The translations under genes and the position numbers were made by a program. This document shows, in pieces, positions 1-6,319 of a stretch of DNA of 11,276 nt; positions within the stretch are counted from its first letter, which is position 1, and every line of letters begins with the position of its first letter. The notes below the pieces were generated by a model that saw nothing but the letters and a program-made list of their open reading frames with translations, was not told the DNA's origin and did not search any database. This stretch comes from PKWO01 sp036561005 (GTDB taxonomy: Bacteria > Pseudomonadota > Gammaproteobacteria > Burkholderiales > Burkholderiaceae_D), in assembly GCA_036561005.1 (NCBI GenBank), contig DATBQE010000038.1, positions 1 to 11,276 of the forward strand, written 5' to 3'.

Positions 1-10
1 CCAAAAGTCG

Positions 11-39
11 CTGACAAGCGCACATCAAACGTCTATCAT
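11..39 (+). promoter_or_regulatory. Sigma70-type promoter for the Hsp70-like gene
   Basis: CTGACA at 11-16 and TATCAT at 34-39 are separated by exactly 17 bases. Each hexamer differs from the TTGACA/TATAAT consensus at one position. Transcription would start near 45-47, giving an untranslated leader of about 28 bases before the ATG at 74. No clear heat-shock (sigma32) pattern is seen, so the chaperone-like gene looks constitutively expressed. This is judged by eye only. Confidence 0.55.
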
Positions 40-73
40 TGGCGCCCCTTTAATTTCGCTCTGGTTGAATGTC

Positions 74-1324
74 ATGGCGCACGCTTGCGGATTGGATTTC
101 GGCACTTCAAATTCGACTGTTGCTTTTTGCAGGCCGGGCCACTCGGCATTGCTGGCCCTGGAAGACGGCAAAGTCACGCTGCCATCGGTCGTGTTCTTCA
201 ATGCCGACGAAGACCAGGCGTATTTTGGCCGGGCTGCACTCGAAAACTACCTGGCAGGCTATGACGGGCGGCTCATGCGCTCGCTCAAGAGCTTGCTGGG
301 CACCAGCTTGATCGACGGTCAAACAGAAGTGCAGGGGCGCGCTTTGCCCTATCGCGAGCTGTTGGCGCAATTCATCGGTGAACTGAAGAAGCGTGCCGAG
401 CGCTCCGCCGGCTGTGAATTTGCTTCAGCTGTCGTTGGGCGTCCGGTCTTCTTTGTCGATGGCGATCCTGCTGCCGACCAGCTCGCCGAAACCACGCTCG
501 CCGAGATTGTGCGCCTGGCCGGGTTCAAGGATATCGTCTTCCAATACGAACCCATCGCCGCCGCCTTCGATTACGAATCGCAAATCGATCGCGAAGAGCT
601 TGTTCTGATCGCCGATATCGGTGGCGGCACGTCCGACTTCTCACTAATTCGCCTTTCCCCGGAGCACGCCGGGAAGAGCGACCGGCGCGGCGACATTCTG
701 GCAAATGGCGGCATCCACATCGGCGGCACCGATTTTGACAAGTACCTGAGCCTGTCCGCCGTGATGCCCTTGCTCGGCATGGGCAGCAGGCTCAAGAACA
801 ATGCCGAGATGCCCTCCAGCTATTACTTCAACCTGGCGACATGGCACACCATCAACCTCGCCTACACGCAAAAAGTCTGGGGGCAATTGAAAGACTTGTA
901 TCGCGACGCCCTGGAGCGCGAGAAATTCGACCGCCTCATGAACCTGATCGAGCACCGCGCCGGCCATTGGCTGGCATTGCGGGTTGAGGAAGCAAAGATC
1001 GCATTGTCCGATGCCAAACAATGCACTTTGCGGCTCGACCGCCTGTCGCCGGCCATCGACCTGGCAATCGAGCGCGACAACTTCGATGGCGCGATAGCAC
1101 GGCAGGTGAACGACGTGGCGACAACGGTGTTGGGCGTGCTGCGCGACGCCGGCGTGTCGGCCGATGCGGTCGATACCGTGTTCTTCACCGGCGGCTCCAG
1201 CGGCGTGCCCGCGCTACGCGCACAGATCGGCGCAATCGTGCCGTCGGCGCGGCGCGTGGAGGGGGACTTGTTCGGCAGTATCGGCACCGGGCTGGGACTC
1301 GATGCGGTGAGGAAGTTTGGTTAG
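74..1324 (+). CDS. yegD: Hsp70-family ATPase, YegD-like
   Basis: An Hsp70/actin-fold ATPase of about 416 residues, the size of YegD-type proteins, which carry the nucleotide-binding half and lack a full DnaK-type substrate-binding domain. Visible motifs are the phosphate-1 loop GLDFGTSNSTVA near the N-terminus, EPIAAAFDYE near 159-168, the phosphate-2 loop ADIGGGTSDFS near 180-190 and the adenosine loop FFTGGSSGVPALR near 370-382. It should bind and hydrolyse ATP in the cytoplasm; its client is unknown. A TTG three codons upstream (65) is in frame, but the ATG at 74 directly precedes the fold and is preferred. Neither start has a clear Shine-Dalgarno sequence. No dnaJ or grpE partner is nearby. 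It converges on the next gene. The family call is firm; the cellular role is not. Confidence 0.9.
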   Translation: MAHACGLDFGTSNSTVAFCRPGHSALLALEDGKVTLPSVVFFNADEDQAYFGRAALENYLAGYDGRLMRSLKSLLGTSLIDGQTEVQGRALPYRELLAQFIGELKKRAERSAGCEFASAVVGRPVFFVDGDPAADQLAETTLAEIVRLAGFKDIVFQYEPIAAAFDYESQIDREELVLIADIGGGTSDFSLIRLSPEHAGKSDRRGDILANGGIHIGGTDFDKYLSLSAVMPLLGMGSRLKNNAEMPSSYYFNLATWHTINLAYTQKVWGQLKDLYRDALEREKFDRLMNLIEHRAGHWLALRVEEAKIALSDAKQCTLRLDRLSPAIDLAIERDNFDGAIARQVNDVATTVLGVLRDAGVSADAVDTVFFTGGSSGVPALRAQIGAIVPSARRVEGDLFGSIGTGLGLDAVRKFG

Positions 1325-1377
1325 TCCCTTGCTGGCGGCAACGGTCAAGGATTCCGCCGGCTTCGCTTTTTTACTTT

Positions 1378-1411
1378 GCGATGCGTCGTTCCAGCAACTT
1401 CAACGCATCGC
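1378..1411. repeat. Perfect 9-bp inverted repeat at the 3' end of the NAD(P)-binding gene
   Basis: GCGATGCGT at 1378-1386 pairs perfectly with ACGCATCGC at 1403-1411. Inside the 16-base loop, GTT and AAC can add three more pairs. On the minus strand the first arm is the last three sense codons (Ala-Met-Arg) of the gene ending at 1400, and the stop codon sits in the loop. No T-run follows on either strand, so a textbook intrinsic terminator is not supported. A 3'-end stabiliser or factor-dependent end between the convergent genes is likelier. A T-run lies at 1367-1372 on the plus strand, before the hairpin. Confidence 0.5.
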
Positions 1412-2041
1412 GCCGGACAGCAATACCACCTTTCCAGCGGCAGTCGGCACGACCTTCAGCAGTGCCTTTGCCACAGCCGCCGCTTCGATTGGCCGGTAAT
1501 TGCGCGGAATCAGGAACCCGATTGCCTTGCTCACTGCAAAGCCCAATTCTTCGCCCTGCCGCGTCGGCTGTCCCAAACCCTGGCGGTCGCCTGCAAGAAG
1601 GGAAGGGCGCGCGAACACCACGCCCTTGTACGGCAAGGCCGCCAATGCCTCTTCCAGTTCGCCCTTCACACGGCTGTAGAACACGCTGGAGCCGGCATCT
1701 GCGCCCATTGCGCTGACCAGGCCAAGGGTTTTGGCACCCGCAGCCAGCGCCGCCTTCGCCACGGCAAGGTTGGCATCGAAATCGACCGCGCGAAATGCCG
1801 CCTGGCTACCCGCGACTTTGATCGTCGTGCCCAGCGCCAGATAGACTTCATCGCACAGCGGCAGGGCCGGCAAGTGGTTGAAATCGACCACATGCGAGGT
1901 CAATTTCGCGTGTTCGATTGTCTGATTGCGGCGGACTAGGCTGTGAATCCTTGTCACGGTATTGTCAGCCAGAAGGCCGAGGAGGATTTCCTTGCCGACC
2001 AAGCCCGTGGATCCGGCAATGAGGACAGTTCGCTGTGGCAT
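1400..2041 (-). CDS. NAD(P)-binding Rossmann-fold protein, TIP30/HTATIP2-like
   Basis: An atypical short-chain dehydrogenase/reductase-type protein of 213 residues. The N-terminus has the nucleotide-binding GxxGxxG as AGSTGLVG (residues 9-16). ALGTT follows at 69-73, and LVSAMGAD (108-115) is followed by YSRVK with Tyr122 and Lys126 spaced as YxxxK. This gives the Ser-Tyr-Lys layout of active SDR enzymes. The pattern matches bacterial relatives of human HTATIP2/TIP30; the substrate cannot be read from the sequence. The reading frame extends 11 codons upstream (to 2074), but the ATG at 2041 has a clear AAAGGAG site 9 bases ahead and begins right at the first beta strand, so it is chosen. It converges on the Hsp70-like gene and diverges from queE. 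Confidence 0.85.
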   Translation of the reverse strand: MPQRTVLIAGSTGLVGKEILLGLLADNTVTRIHSLVRRNQTIEHAKLTSHVVDFNHLPALPLCDEVYLALGTTIKVAGSQAAFRAVDFDANLAVAKAALAAGAKTLGLVSAMGADAGSSVFYSRVKGELEEALAALPYKGVVFARPSLLAGDRQGLGQPTRQGEELGFAVSKAIGFLIPRNYRPIEAAAVAKALLKVVPTAAGKVVLLSGAMR

Positions 2042-2303
2042 GAGAGTAGTCTCCTTTGTTGCAGTATATGCCATAGGATTGGCGCGCGAACTGTCATGAT
2101 GGCTGTCCCAGGCACTGAAAAGGCCGGAACAGGGCCTTAACGCGCGAGGCTGCTATAATGCCCGCTCATTTTTTACGCAATTTATGCAACCTCGGGCCAC
2201 AATACCCGGCACCCATCGGCCCACTTCCGAATCATCTGGTACAGTCCTCTAACGAGCAGGGCCGGCGAACGAATCCCATGGGCAAATACAAGCGCAAACA
2301 GGC
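2042..2303. promoter_or_regulatory. Divergent control region upstream of queE
   Basis: This 262-base gap separates the minus-strand NAD(P)-binding gene from queE. It holds a perfect TATAAT at 2154-2159 (no good -35 at 16-18 bases). It also holds a small hairpin, AAGGCC at 2120-2125 pairing with GGCCTT at 2133-2138 over a 7-base loop, and a 49-codon open frame at 2158-2307. I looked for a preQ1-type riboswitch, which often controls queuosine genes, and did not see its conserved core. If the TATAAT is the -10 box, the queE leader is about 135 bases long. Confidence 0.4.
2051..2057 (-). promoter_or_regulatory. Ribosome binding site fixing the start at 2041
   Basis: On the minus strand AAAGGAG lies 9 bases before the ATG at 2041. 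It decides this start over the in-frame codon 11 positions upstream. A TATACT box at 2063-2068 (minus) lies just upstream, but no -35 partner at normal spacing is apparent. Confidence 0.7.
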
Positions 2304-2307
2304 ATGA
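2158..2307 (+). CDS. Possible small ORF (49 aa) overlapping the queE start
   Basis: An ATG at 2158 opens 49 codons ending in TGA at 2305-2307, which overlaps the queE ATG (2304-2306) as ATGA. The C-terminus reads MGKYKRKQA, and its Met (ATG at 2278) could be a later start giving a basic 9-residue peptide. queE has no strong Shine-Dalgarno sequence of its own, so re-initiation after this frame is conceivable. Against it: the first ATG overlaps the TATAAT box and would lie upstream of a transcript start driven by that box; no ribosome binding site is obvious; and I recognise no family. It may be chance. Confidence 0.2.
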   Translation: MPAHFLRNLCNLGPQYPAPIGPLPNHLVQSSNEQGRRTNPMGKYKRKQA

Positions 2308-2939
2308 CTTACAGCATCAAAGAAATTTTCTACACACTGCAAGGCGAGGGCGCCCAAGCCGGGCGTCCGGCTGTGTTCTGCCGATTTGCCGGCTGTAACC
2401 TGTGGAGCGGCCGCGAGGAAGACCGCGCGACGGCCGTTTGCCAGTTTTGCGACACCGATTTCGTCGGCACCGATGGAGAAGGTGGCGGCAAGTTTGCCGA
2501 TAGCGAGGTTTTGGCCGAGACCATCAACAAACTATGGCCGCAAGCTTATACTGCCAGCAAATATGTCGTATTTACCGGTGGCGAACCGCTGCTCCAACTC
2601 GATACTTCCCTGATCGACAGCATGCATGCGCGCGGCTTCGAGATTGCCATTGAGACCAACGGCACGCTGCCTGTGCCGGAAGGTGTAGACTGGGTTTGCG
2701 TCAGCCCCAAAATGGGCTCCAAACTGGTGGTGCAGAAGGGCAATGAATTGAAGGTCGTGATTCCCCAATTGGGACAAAACCTGCTGGCCTATGAGAAGCT
2801 CGACTTTGCCAATTTCTTTGTCCAGCCCATGGATGGGCCGGCGGCCCAGCGCAATACGCAAACGGCGATCGAGACCTGCAAGCGCAATCCGAAATGGAAA
2901 CTCAGCCTGCAAACCCATAAATACCTACAAATACCCTGA
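2304..2939 (+). CDS. queE: 7-carboxy-7-deazaguanine synthase (QueE)
   Basis: A radical-SAM enzyme of 211 residues that converts 6-carboxytetrahydropterin to 7-carboxy-7-deazaguanine, the ring-contraction step of queuosine synthesis. The N-terminus has the QueE signature FYTLQGEGAQAGRPAVFCRF. The iron-sulfur cluster cysteines are spaced CX14CX2C (Cys31, Cys46, Cys49), not the usual CX3CX2C of radical-SAM enzymes; this variant is known from Burkholderia QueE. FTGGEP (88-93) is the SAM-binding motif, ETNGT (115-119) and CVSPK (130-134) follow, and the protein ends in QTHKYLQIP. The start is fixed by homology because the ribosome binding site is weak. queD follows after 21 bases, indicating one operon that probably continues into tadA. 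Confidence 0.95.
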   Translation: MTYSIKEIFYTLQGEGAQAGRPAVFCRFAGCNLWSGREEDRATAVCQFCDTDFVGTDGEGGGKFADSEVLAETINKLWPQAYTASKYVVFTGGEPLLQLDTSLIDSMHARGFEIAIETNGTLPVPEGVDWVCVSPKMGSKLVVQKGNELKVVIPQLGQNLLAYEKLDFANFFVQPMDGPAAQRNTQTAIETCKRNPKWKLSLQTHKYLQIP

Positions 2940-2960
2940 CGCTCACCTGATACCCTCCTG

Positions 2961-3407
2961 ATGCTTACCATTACACGCAAACTGGAATTCGATGCCGGTC
3001 ATCGCATTCCTGACCACACCAGCCAGTGCCGCAATCTGCACGGGCACCGCTATACGCTCGAAATCACCCTAACCGGGCAAGTGGTCGATCATGATGGTCA
3101 ATCGGACAACGGCATGATCATGGATTTTTCCGACGTCAAGAATCTCGCGCGCGAAAGCCTGGTTGACCTGTGGGATCACGCCTTCTTGGTCTACGAGAAA
3201 GACACCCAGGTGAAGGAATTCCTCGATTCCCTGCCGAACCACAAGACAGTGGTGCTAAATCGCGTACCGACGGTGGAAAACCTGGCGAAAATTGCCTTTG
3301 ACATCCTCAAGCCGGTTTATCAGGATCGCTATTCCACCGGACTGTCGCTGAGCAAGATCAAGTTGTTCGAAACGCCGAACTGTTGGGCCGAGGTTAATGG
3401 CAACTAA
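2961..3407 (+). CDS. queD: 6-carboxy-5,6,7,8-tetrahydropterin synthase (QueD)
   Basis: A 148-residue enzyme of the PTPS/QueD family that turns dihydroneopterin triphosphate into 6-carboxytetrahydropterin, the substrate of QueE encoded just upstream. Zinc ligands are His14 in the FDAGHR motif and His27 and His29 in NLHGHRY. Cys23, in the segment just before, is in the place of the catalytic cysteine. WDHAFL (71-76), PTVENLA and KLFETPNCWAEV near the C-terminus are family hallmarks. The length suits bacterial QueD. It lies 21 bases after queE and 32 bases before tadA on the same strand, so the three are probably co-transcribed. QueC, needed for the next step, is not in this window. Confidence 0.95.
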   Translation: MLTITRKLEFDAGHRIPDHTSQCRNLHGHRYTLEITLTGQVVDHDGQSDNGMIMDFSDVKNLARESLVDLWDHAFLVYEKDTQVKEFLDSLPNHKTVVLNRVPTVENLAKIAFDILKPVYQDRYSTGLSLSKIKLFETPNCWAEVNGN

Positions 3408-3439
3408 GCAATGCTAACCAAGCAACCGTAACGAGAACC

Positions 3440-3928
3440 ATGAAGGATACGATCTTCATGCGCCAGGCAATCGATCAGGCGCACAATGCGTGGGCGCTGG
3501 GCGAAGTGCCGGTCGGCGCCGTGCTGGTGCGCGACGGCGAGGTCATTGCCACCGGCTTCAACCAGCCCATCGGCACCCACGACCCGACCGCCCACGCCGA
3601 AATCATGGCCTTGCGCGCCGGCGCGGAAATTCTCGGCAACTATCGCCTGCCCGGTTGCGAACTTTATGTCAGCCTCGAACCGTGCGCCATGTGCGCCGGC
3701 GCGATGATGCATGCGCGCCTTGCACGTGTGGTCTATGGTGCTTCCGACCCCAAGACGGGCGCGTGCGGTTCTGTGGTCAATCTGTTTGCTGAAGAAAAGC
3801 TCAATCACCACACTGAAATCGTCGGCGGTTTGCTGGCCGAAGATTGCGCCAGCGTGTTGAAGGAATTTTTTGCCGAACGGCGCGCCGCCGAAAAAAAACC
3901 TGCGGAAACTCCGCCCGGCACCGTCTAA
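3440..3928 (+). CDS. tadA: tRNA-specific adenosine deaminase (TadA)
   Basis: A zinc deaminase of 162 residues that converts adenosine 34 to inosine in the anticodon of tRNA-Arg(ACG), normally an essential function. The zinc site is visible: His52 and the proton-shuttling Glu54 in TAHAEIMAL, and Cys82 and Cys85 in EPCAMCAGAMMHAR. EVPVGAVLV near 22-30 and YGASDPKTGACGS after the zinc site are typical of TadA rather than of cytidine or guanine deaminases. The C-terminal tail contains a run of eight A (3891-3898), beyond the catalytic domain. It follows queD closely, so genes for two different position-34 modifications share a transcript. Length matches the family. Confidence 0.95.
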   Translation: MKDTIFMRQAIDQAHNAWALGEVPVGAVLVRDGEVIATGFNQPIGTHDPTAHAEIMALRAGAEILGNYRLPGCELYVSLEPCAMCAGAMMHARLARVVYGASDPKTGACGSVVNLFAEEKLNHHTEIVGGLLAEDCASVLKEFFAERRAAEKKPAETPPGTV

Positions 3929-3974
3929 TTAATTGCACAATACTTGCGTAGCCATTTGCTACCGTCGAAGTTTT

Positions 3975-3978
3975 GGAG
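3975..3978 (+). promoter_or_regulatory. Ribosome binding site fixing the aminotransferase start
   Basis: GGAG lies 9 bases before the ATG at 3988. It supports that ATG over the in-frame TTG at 3973, which would place the GGAG inside the coding region. Confidence 0.6.
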
Positions 3979-3987
3979 AACCAAGTC

Positions 3988-5214
3988 ATGACACAAGCCG
4001 AAGCCCAATCTCAATACGATAGTTTCAAGCAGCAAGGCCTCAAGCTCGACATGTCGCGCGGCAAGCCTGCTCCCGAGCAGCTTGATCTTTCCAACGCCTT
4101 GCTCGGCGCCATGGACGGCTACAAGGCCGGCGACGGCACCGATACGCGCAACTATGGCGGGGCAGTCGGTCTGCCAGAGGCGCGCACGCTGTTCGCCAGC
4201 CTGCTCGACGTGCCCGCAGCACATATTGTGGTCGACGGCAGCGCCAGCCTGGCGTTGATGCATGACGTGATCGTATTCGGCCTGCTGTACGGCATGCCTG
4301 GCCATGCTTCCTGGAGTTCGCAGGCGCCGATCAGCTTCCTGTGCCCGGTGCCTGGTTACGACCGTCACTTTTCGATCTGTGAAGCGCTCGGGATCAAAAT
4401 GATCAACATCCCCATGAAGCAGTCGGGCCCGGACATGGATATGGTCGAAAAACTCGTCGCCGCCGACGCCAGCATCAAAGGCATGTGGTGCGTACCGAAG
4501 TACAGCAACCCGGGCGGCAGCGTGTTTGATGACGCCACCGTGGCGCGCCTGGCCGCGATGCCGACCGCCGCACCGGACTTTCGCCTGATGTGGGACGACG
4601 CTTACCGCTTTCATCACCTGACCGACGAGAAGGTCGCCGTCGCCAATATCCTGGACGCTTGCACCAAGGCCGGCCACCCGGATCGGGCCTTCGTCTTTGC
4701 CTCCACTTCCAAGGTTACGTTTGCGGGCGCAGGGCTCGCGGCCCTGGCATCGTCTTCGGCCAACGTGCATTGGTGGCAAAGCCATGTGTCGGTGCGCAGC
4801 ATCGGTCCGGACAAGGTGAACCAGTTGCGCCATGTGCGTTATCTGAAGGACAAGGCCAACGTCGAGCGCCTGATGGAAGCGCACCGCCAGTTGCTCAAGC
4901 CGAAGTTCGATACCGTGCTGGCGCAGTTTCAACATTACCTCGGCGATGTGCCGGGCGTCAGCTGGACAACACCGCGCGGCGGCTATTTCATCGACCTCCT
5001 CACGCCGCCGGGCGCCGCCAAGCGCACCATCGCGCTGGCACGCGAGGCCGGCATCACGCTGACCGGCGCAGGTGCAGCTTTCCCTTATGGCAAAGACCCG
5101 GATGACAGCCACATTCGCATCGCACCGAGCTACCCTTCGCTTACGGAAATCACCGAGGCGGCCAAAGGGATTGCGCTGTCGTTGCGGCTGGCGCTGGCGA
5201 CGTCATCGAGCTGA
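3988..5214 (+). CDS. PLP-dependent aminotransferase, aspartate aminotransferase type Ic-like
   Basis: A fold-type I PLP enzyme of 408 residues. YGGAVGLPEAR near 56-66 is a cofactor-region motif, and KYSNPGG (171-177) carries the Asn that contacts the pyridine ring. MWDDAYRF (201-208) has the Asp and Tyr that hold PLP, and STSKVTFAGAG has the Schiff-base Lys242. Arg377 in HIRIAPSYP is the likely carboxylate anchor. The overall pattern is that of the group including Corynebacterium AspT (Pfam Asp_aminotransf, PF12897), distinct from AspC. It probably moves an amino group between aspartate or a similar amino acid and 2-oxoglutarate; substrate choice is inferred. It begins 59 bases after tadA and may be read through from it. 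The gap 3929-3987 has no convincing terminator or promoter. Confidence 0.85.
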   Translation: MTQAEAQSQYDSFKQQGLKLDMSRGKPAPEQLDLSNALLGAMDGYKAGDGTDTRNYGGAVGLPEARTLFASLLDVPAAHIVVDGSASLALMHDVIVFGLLYGMPGHASWSSQAPISFLCPVPGYDRHFSICEALGIKMINIPMKQSGPDMDMVEKLVAADASIKGMWCVPKYSNPGGSVFDDATVARLAAMPTAAPDFRLMWDDAYRFHHLTDEKVAVANILDACTKAGHPDRAFVFASTSKVTFAGAGLAALASSSANVHWWQSHVSVRSIGPDKVNQLRHVRYLKDKANVERLMEAHRQLLKPKFDTVLAQFQHYLGDVPGVSWTTPRGGYFIDLLTPPGAAKRTIALAREAGITLTGAGAAFPYGKDPDDSHIRIAPSYPSLTEITEAAKGIALSLRLALATSSS

Positions 5215-5303
5215 CACAATAGGAAATTGGAAATTGCGGCATAATCGCCCAAAAGCGCTGCCGCTTCATGGCAGGCGCAAAATTGGCGAACATGGGAAAC
5301 GGC

Positions 5304-6269
5304 ATGACACATAAACACAGAGTATTCATCGACGGCGAAGCGGGCACCACGGGCTTGCAGATACGCCAGCGCCTGGCCGGCCACGAGCAGATTGAACTGG
5401 TCAGTATCGACCCTGAGTTGCGCAAGGTTGCCGCCGAAAAAAGCAAGTTGATGGCCTCGGTCGACGTGGTCATCCTTTGCCTGCCGGACGATGCTGCCCA
5501 TGAAACGGCTGCGATGGCCGAAGGGCTCGATTGCCGCCTGCTCGACGCTAGTTCGGCGCACCGTGTGCATCCGTCATGGGTCTATGGCTTGCCCGAACTG
5601 ACTGCACAACAACGCGGCCTGATCCGCGCTGCGAAGAATGTTTCCAATCCTGGTTGCTATGCCACCGGCGCCGCCGTCCTGTTGCGCCCCTTGAGCGATG
5701 CCCGCTTGCTCGATCCGGCACGGACCATCTCCATCAGCGGCGTCTCGGGCTATAGCGGCGGCGGCAACAAAATGATCGCGAAATATGAGGAACCCGGCGA
5801 ACGCCCGGTTTCCGGTTTTGCCCAATATGGCCTCGATTTCAAACACAAGCACATTCCTGAAATCCAGCGTTGGTCCGGTTTGGAAAAGCGGCCCATCTTC
5901 CTGCCCGGCGTCGGCAAATTCAAGCAGGGCATGCTGGTGCAAACGACGTTCGATCATGCTGCGCTGGCCAAGGCTGCGACGCCGGTCGAGCTGCATCGCA
6001 TCCTGCAAGACCATTATCGCGACCAAGCTTTCGTCAAGGTGCGCCCTTACAACGAGCTGGACGCCGAGACAGCGCCTTACCTGGAGCCGGAAGCGCTCAA
6101 CGGCACCAACATGCTCGACATTTTTGTTTTCGGTTCGAGCGAGTTCGGACATTCCGTTGCGATTGCACGCCTCGACAATCTCGGCAAGGGCGCGTCGGGT
6201 GCTGCAGTGCAGAACCTGAACTTGATGCTCGGCCTGCCGGAGCATTTGGCCGTCAATTTGCCGGTTTGA
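5304..6269 (+). CDS. argC: N-acetyl-gamma-glutamyl-phosphate reductase, short 'uncommon' form (ArgC)
   Basis: A 321-residue NADPH-dependent enzyme of arginine synthesis that reduces N-acetyl-glutamyl phosphate to its semialdehyde. The N-terminal VFIDGEAGTTGLQIRQRL is the dinucleotide-binding loop typical of the shorter ArgC class. The catalytic Cys118 lies in SNPGCYATG, and SGYSGGGNKM and KHKHIPEI, with the active-site His, follow. In-frame ATGs at 5268 and 5292 exist, but the chosen ATG directly precedes the first strand and has GGGAA just upstream. The gap before it contains a tandem GGAAATT repeat (5222-5235) and a CATAAT box (5240-5245) without a good -35. Many betaproteobacteria carry a longer argC elsewhere, so this may be a second copy; that cannot be judged here. 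Confidence 0.92.
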   Translation: MTHKHRVFIDGEAGTTGLQIRQRLAGHEQIELVSIDPELRKVAAEKSKLMASVDVVILCLPDDAAHETAAMAEGLDCRLLDASSAHRVHPSWVYGLPELTAQQRGLIRAAKNVSNPGCYATGAAVLLRPLSDARLLDPARTISISGVSGYSGGGNKMIAKYEEPGERPVSGFAQYGLDFKHKHIPEIQRWSGLEKRPIFLPGVGKFKQGMLVQTTFDHAALAKAATPVELHRILQDHYRDQAFVKVRPYNELDAETAPYLEPEALNGTNMLDIFVFGSSEFGHSVAIARLDNLGKGASGAAVQNLNLMLGLPEHLAVNLPV

Positions 6270-6307
6270 TATCCTGCAATAGCTTCCACCCAGCGAAACC
6301 AACCTAC

Positions 6308-6313
6308 AGAGGG
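6308..6313 (+). promoter_or_regulatory. Ribosome binding site for a TTG start
   Basis: AGAGGG lies 6 bases before the TTG at 6320. It makes this the most credible start for the alpha/beta hydrolase, since no suitable ATG or GTG lies near the beginning of the fold. The TTG is the end of a six-T run, so a sequencing slip here would change the apparent start. Confidence 0.65.
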
Positions 6314-6319
6314 CCTTTT

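Noticed and set aside
1333..1372. An intrinsic terminator after the Hsp70 gene (GGCGG/CCGCC with a T6 run).
   Set aside because: The stem is only 5 bp with a 15-base loop, and 8 bases separate it from the T-run, so the call is too weak.
1021..1716. A 231-codon plus-strand frame across the Hsp70 3' end and into the convergent gene.
   Set aside because: It is Arg-rich and motif-free, and both genes it overlaps have clear families in other frames.
2086..2098. A fourth ACAGTT-like site (ACAGTTCGC on the minus strand) upstream of the TIP30-like gene, matching the MocR-region element.
   Set aside because: A match of 9-10 bases is expected by chance many times in a window of this size, and nothing links this gene to the regulator.
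2139..2303. A preQ1 riboswitch upstream of queE.
   Set aside because: The conserved core and the A-rich tail with its pairing partner are not found; only loose CGAGG/CCTCG pairing is possible.
3925..5112. A 395-codon minus-strand frame opposite the aminotransferase.
   Set aside because: It is antisense to a clear PLP enzyme; its product is rich in Arg, His, Gly and Gln with no motifs, as expected from the reverse of GC-rich codons.
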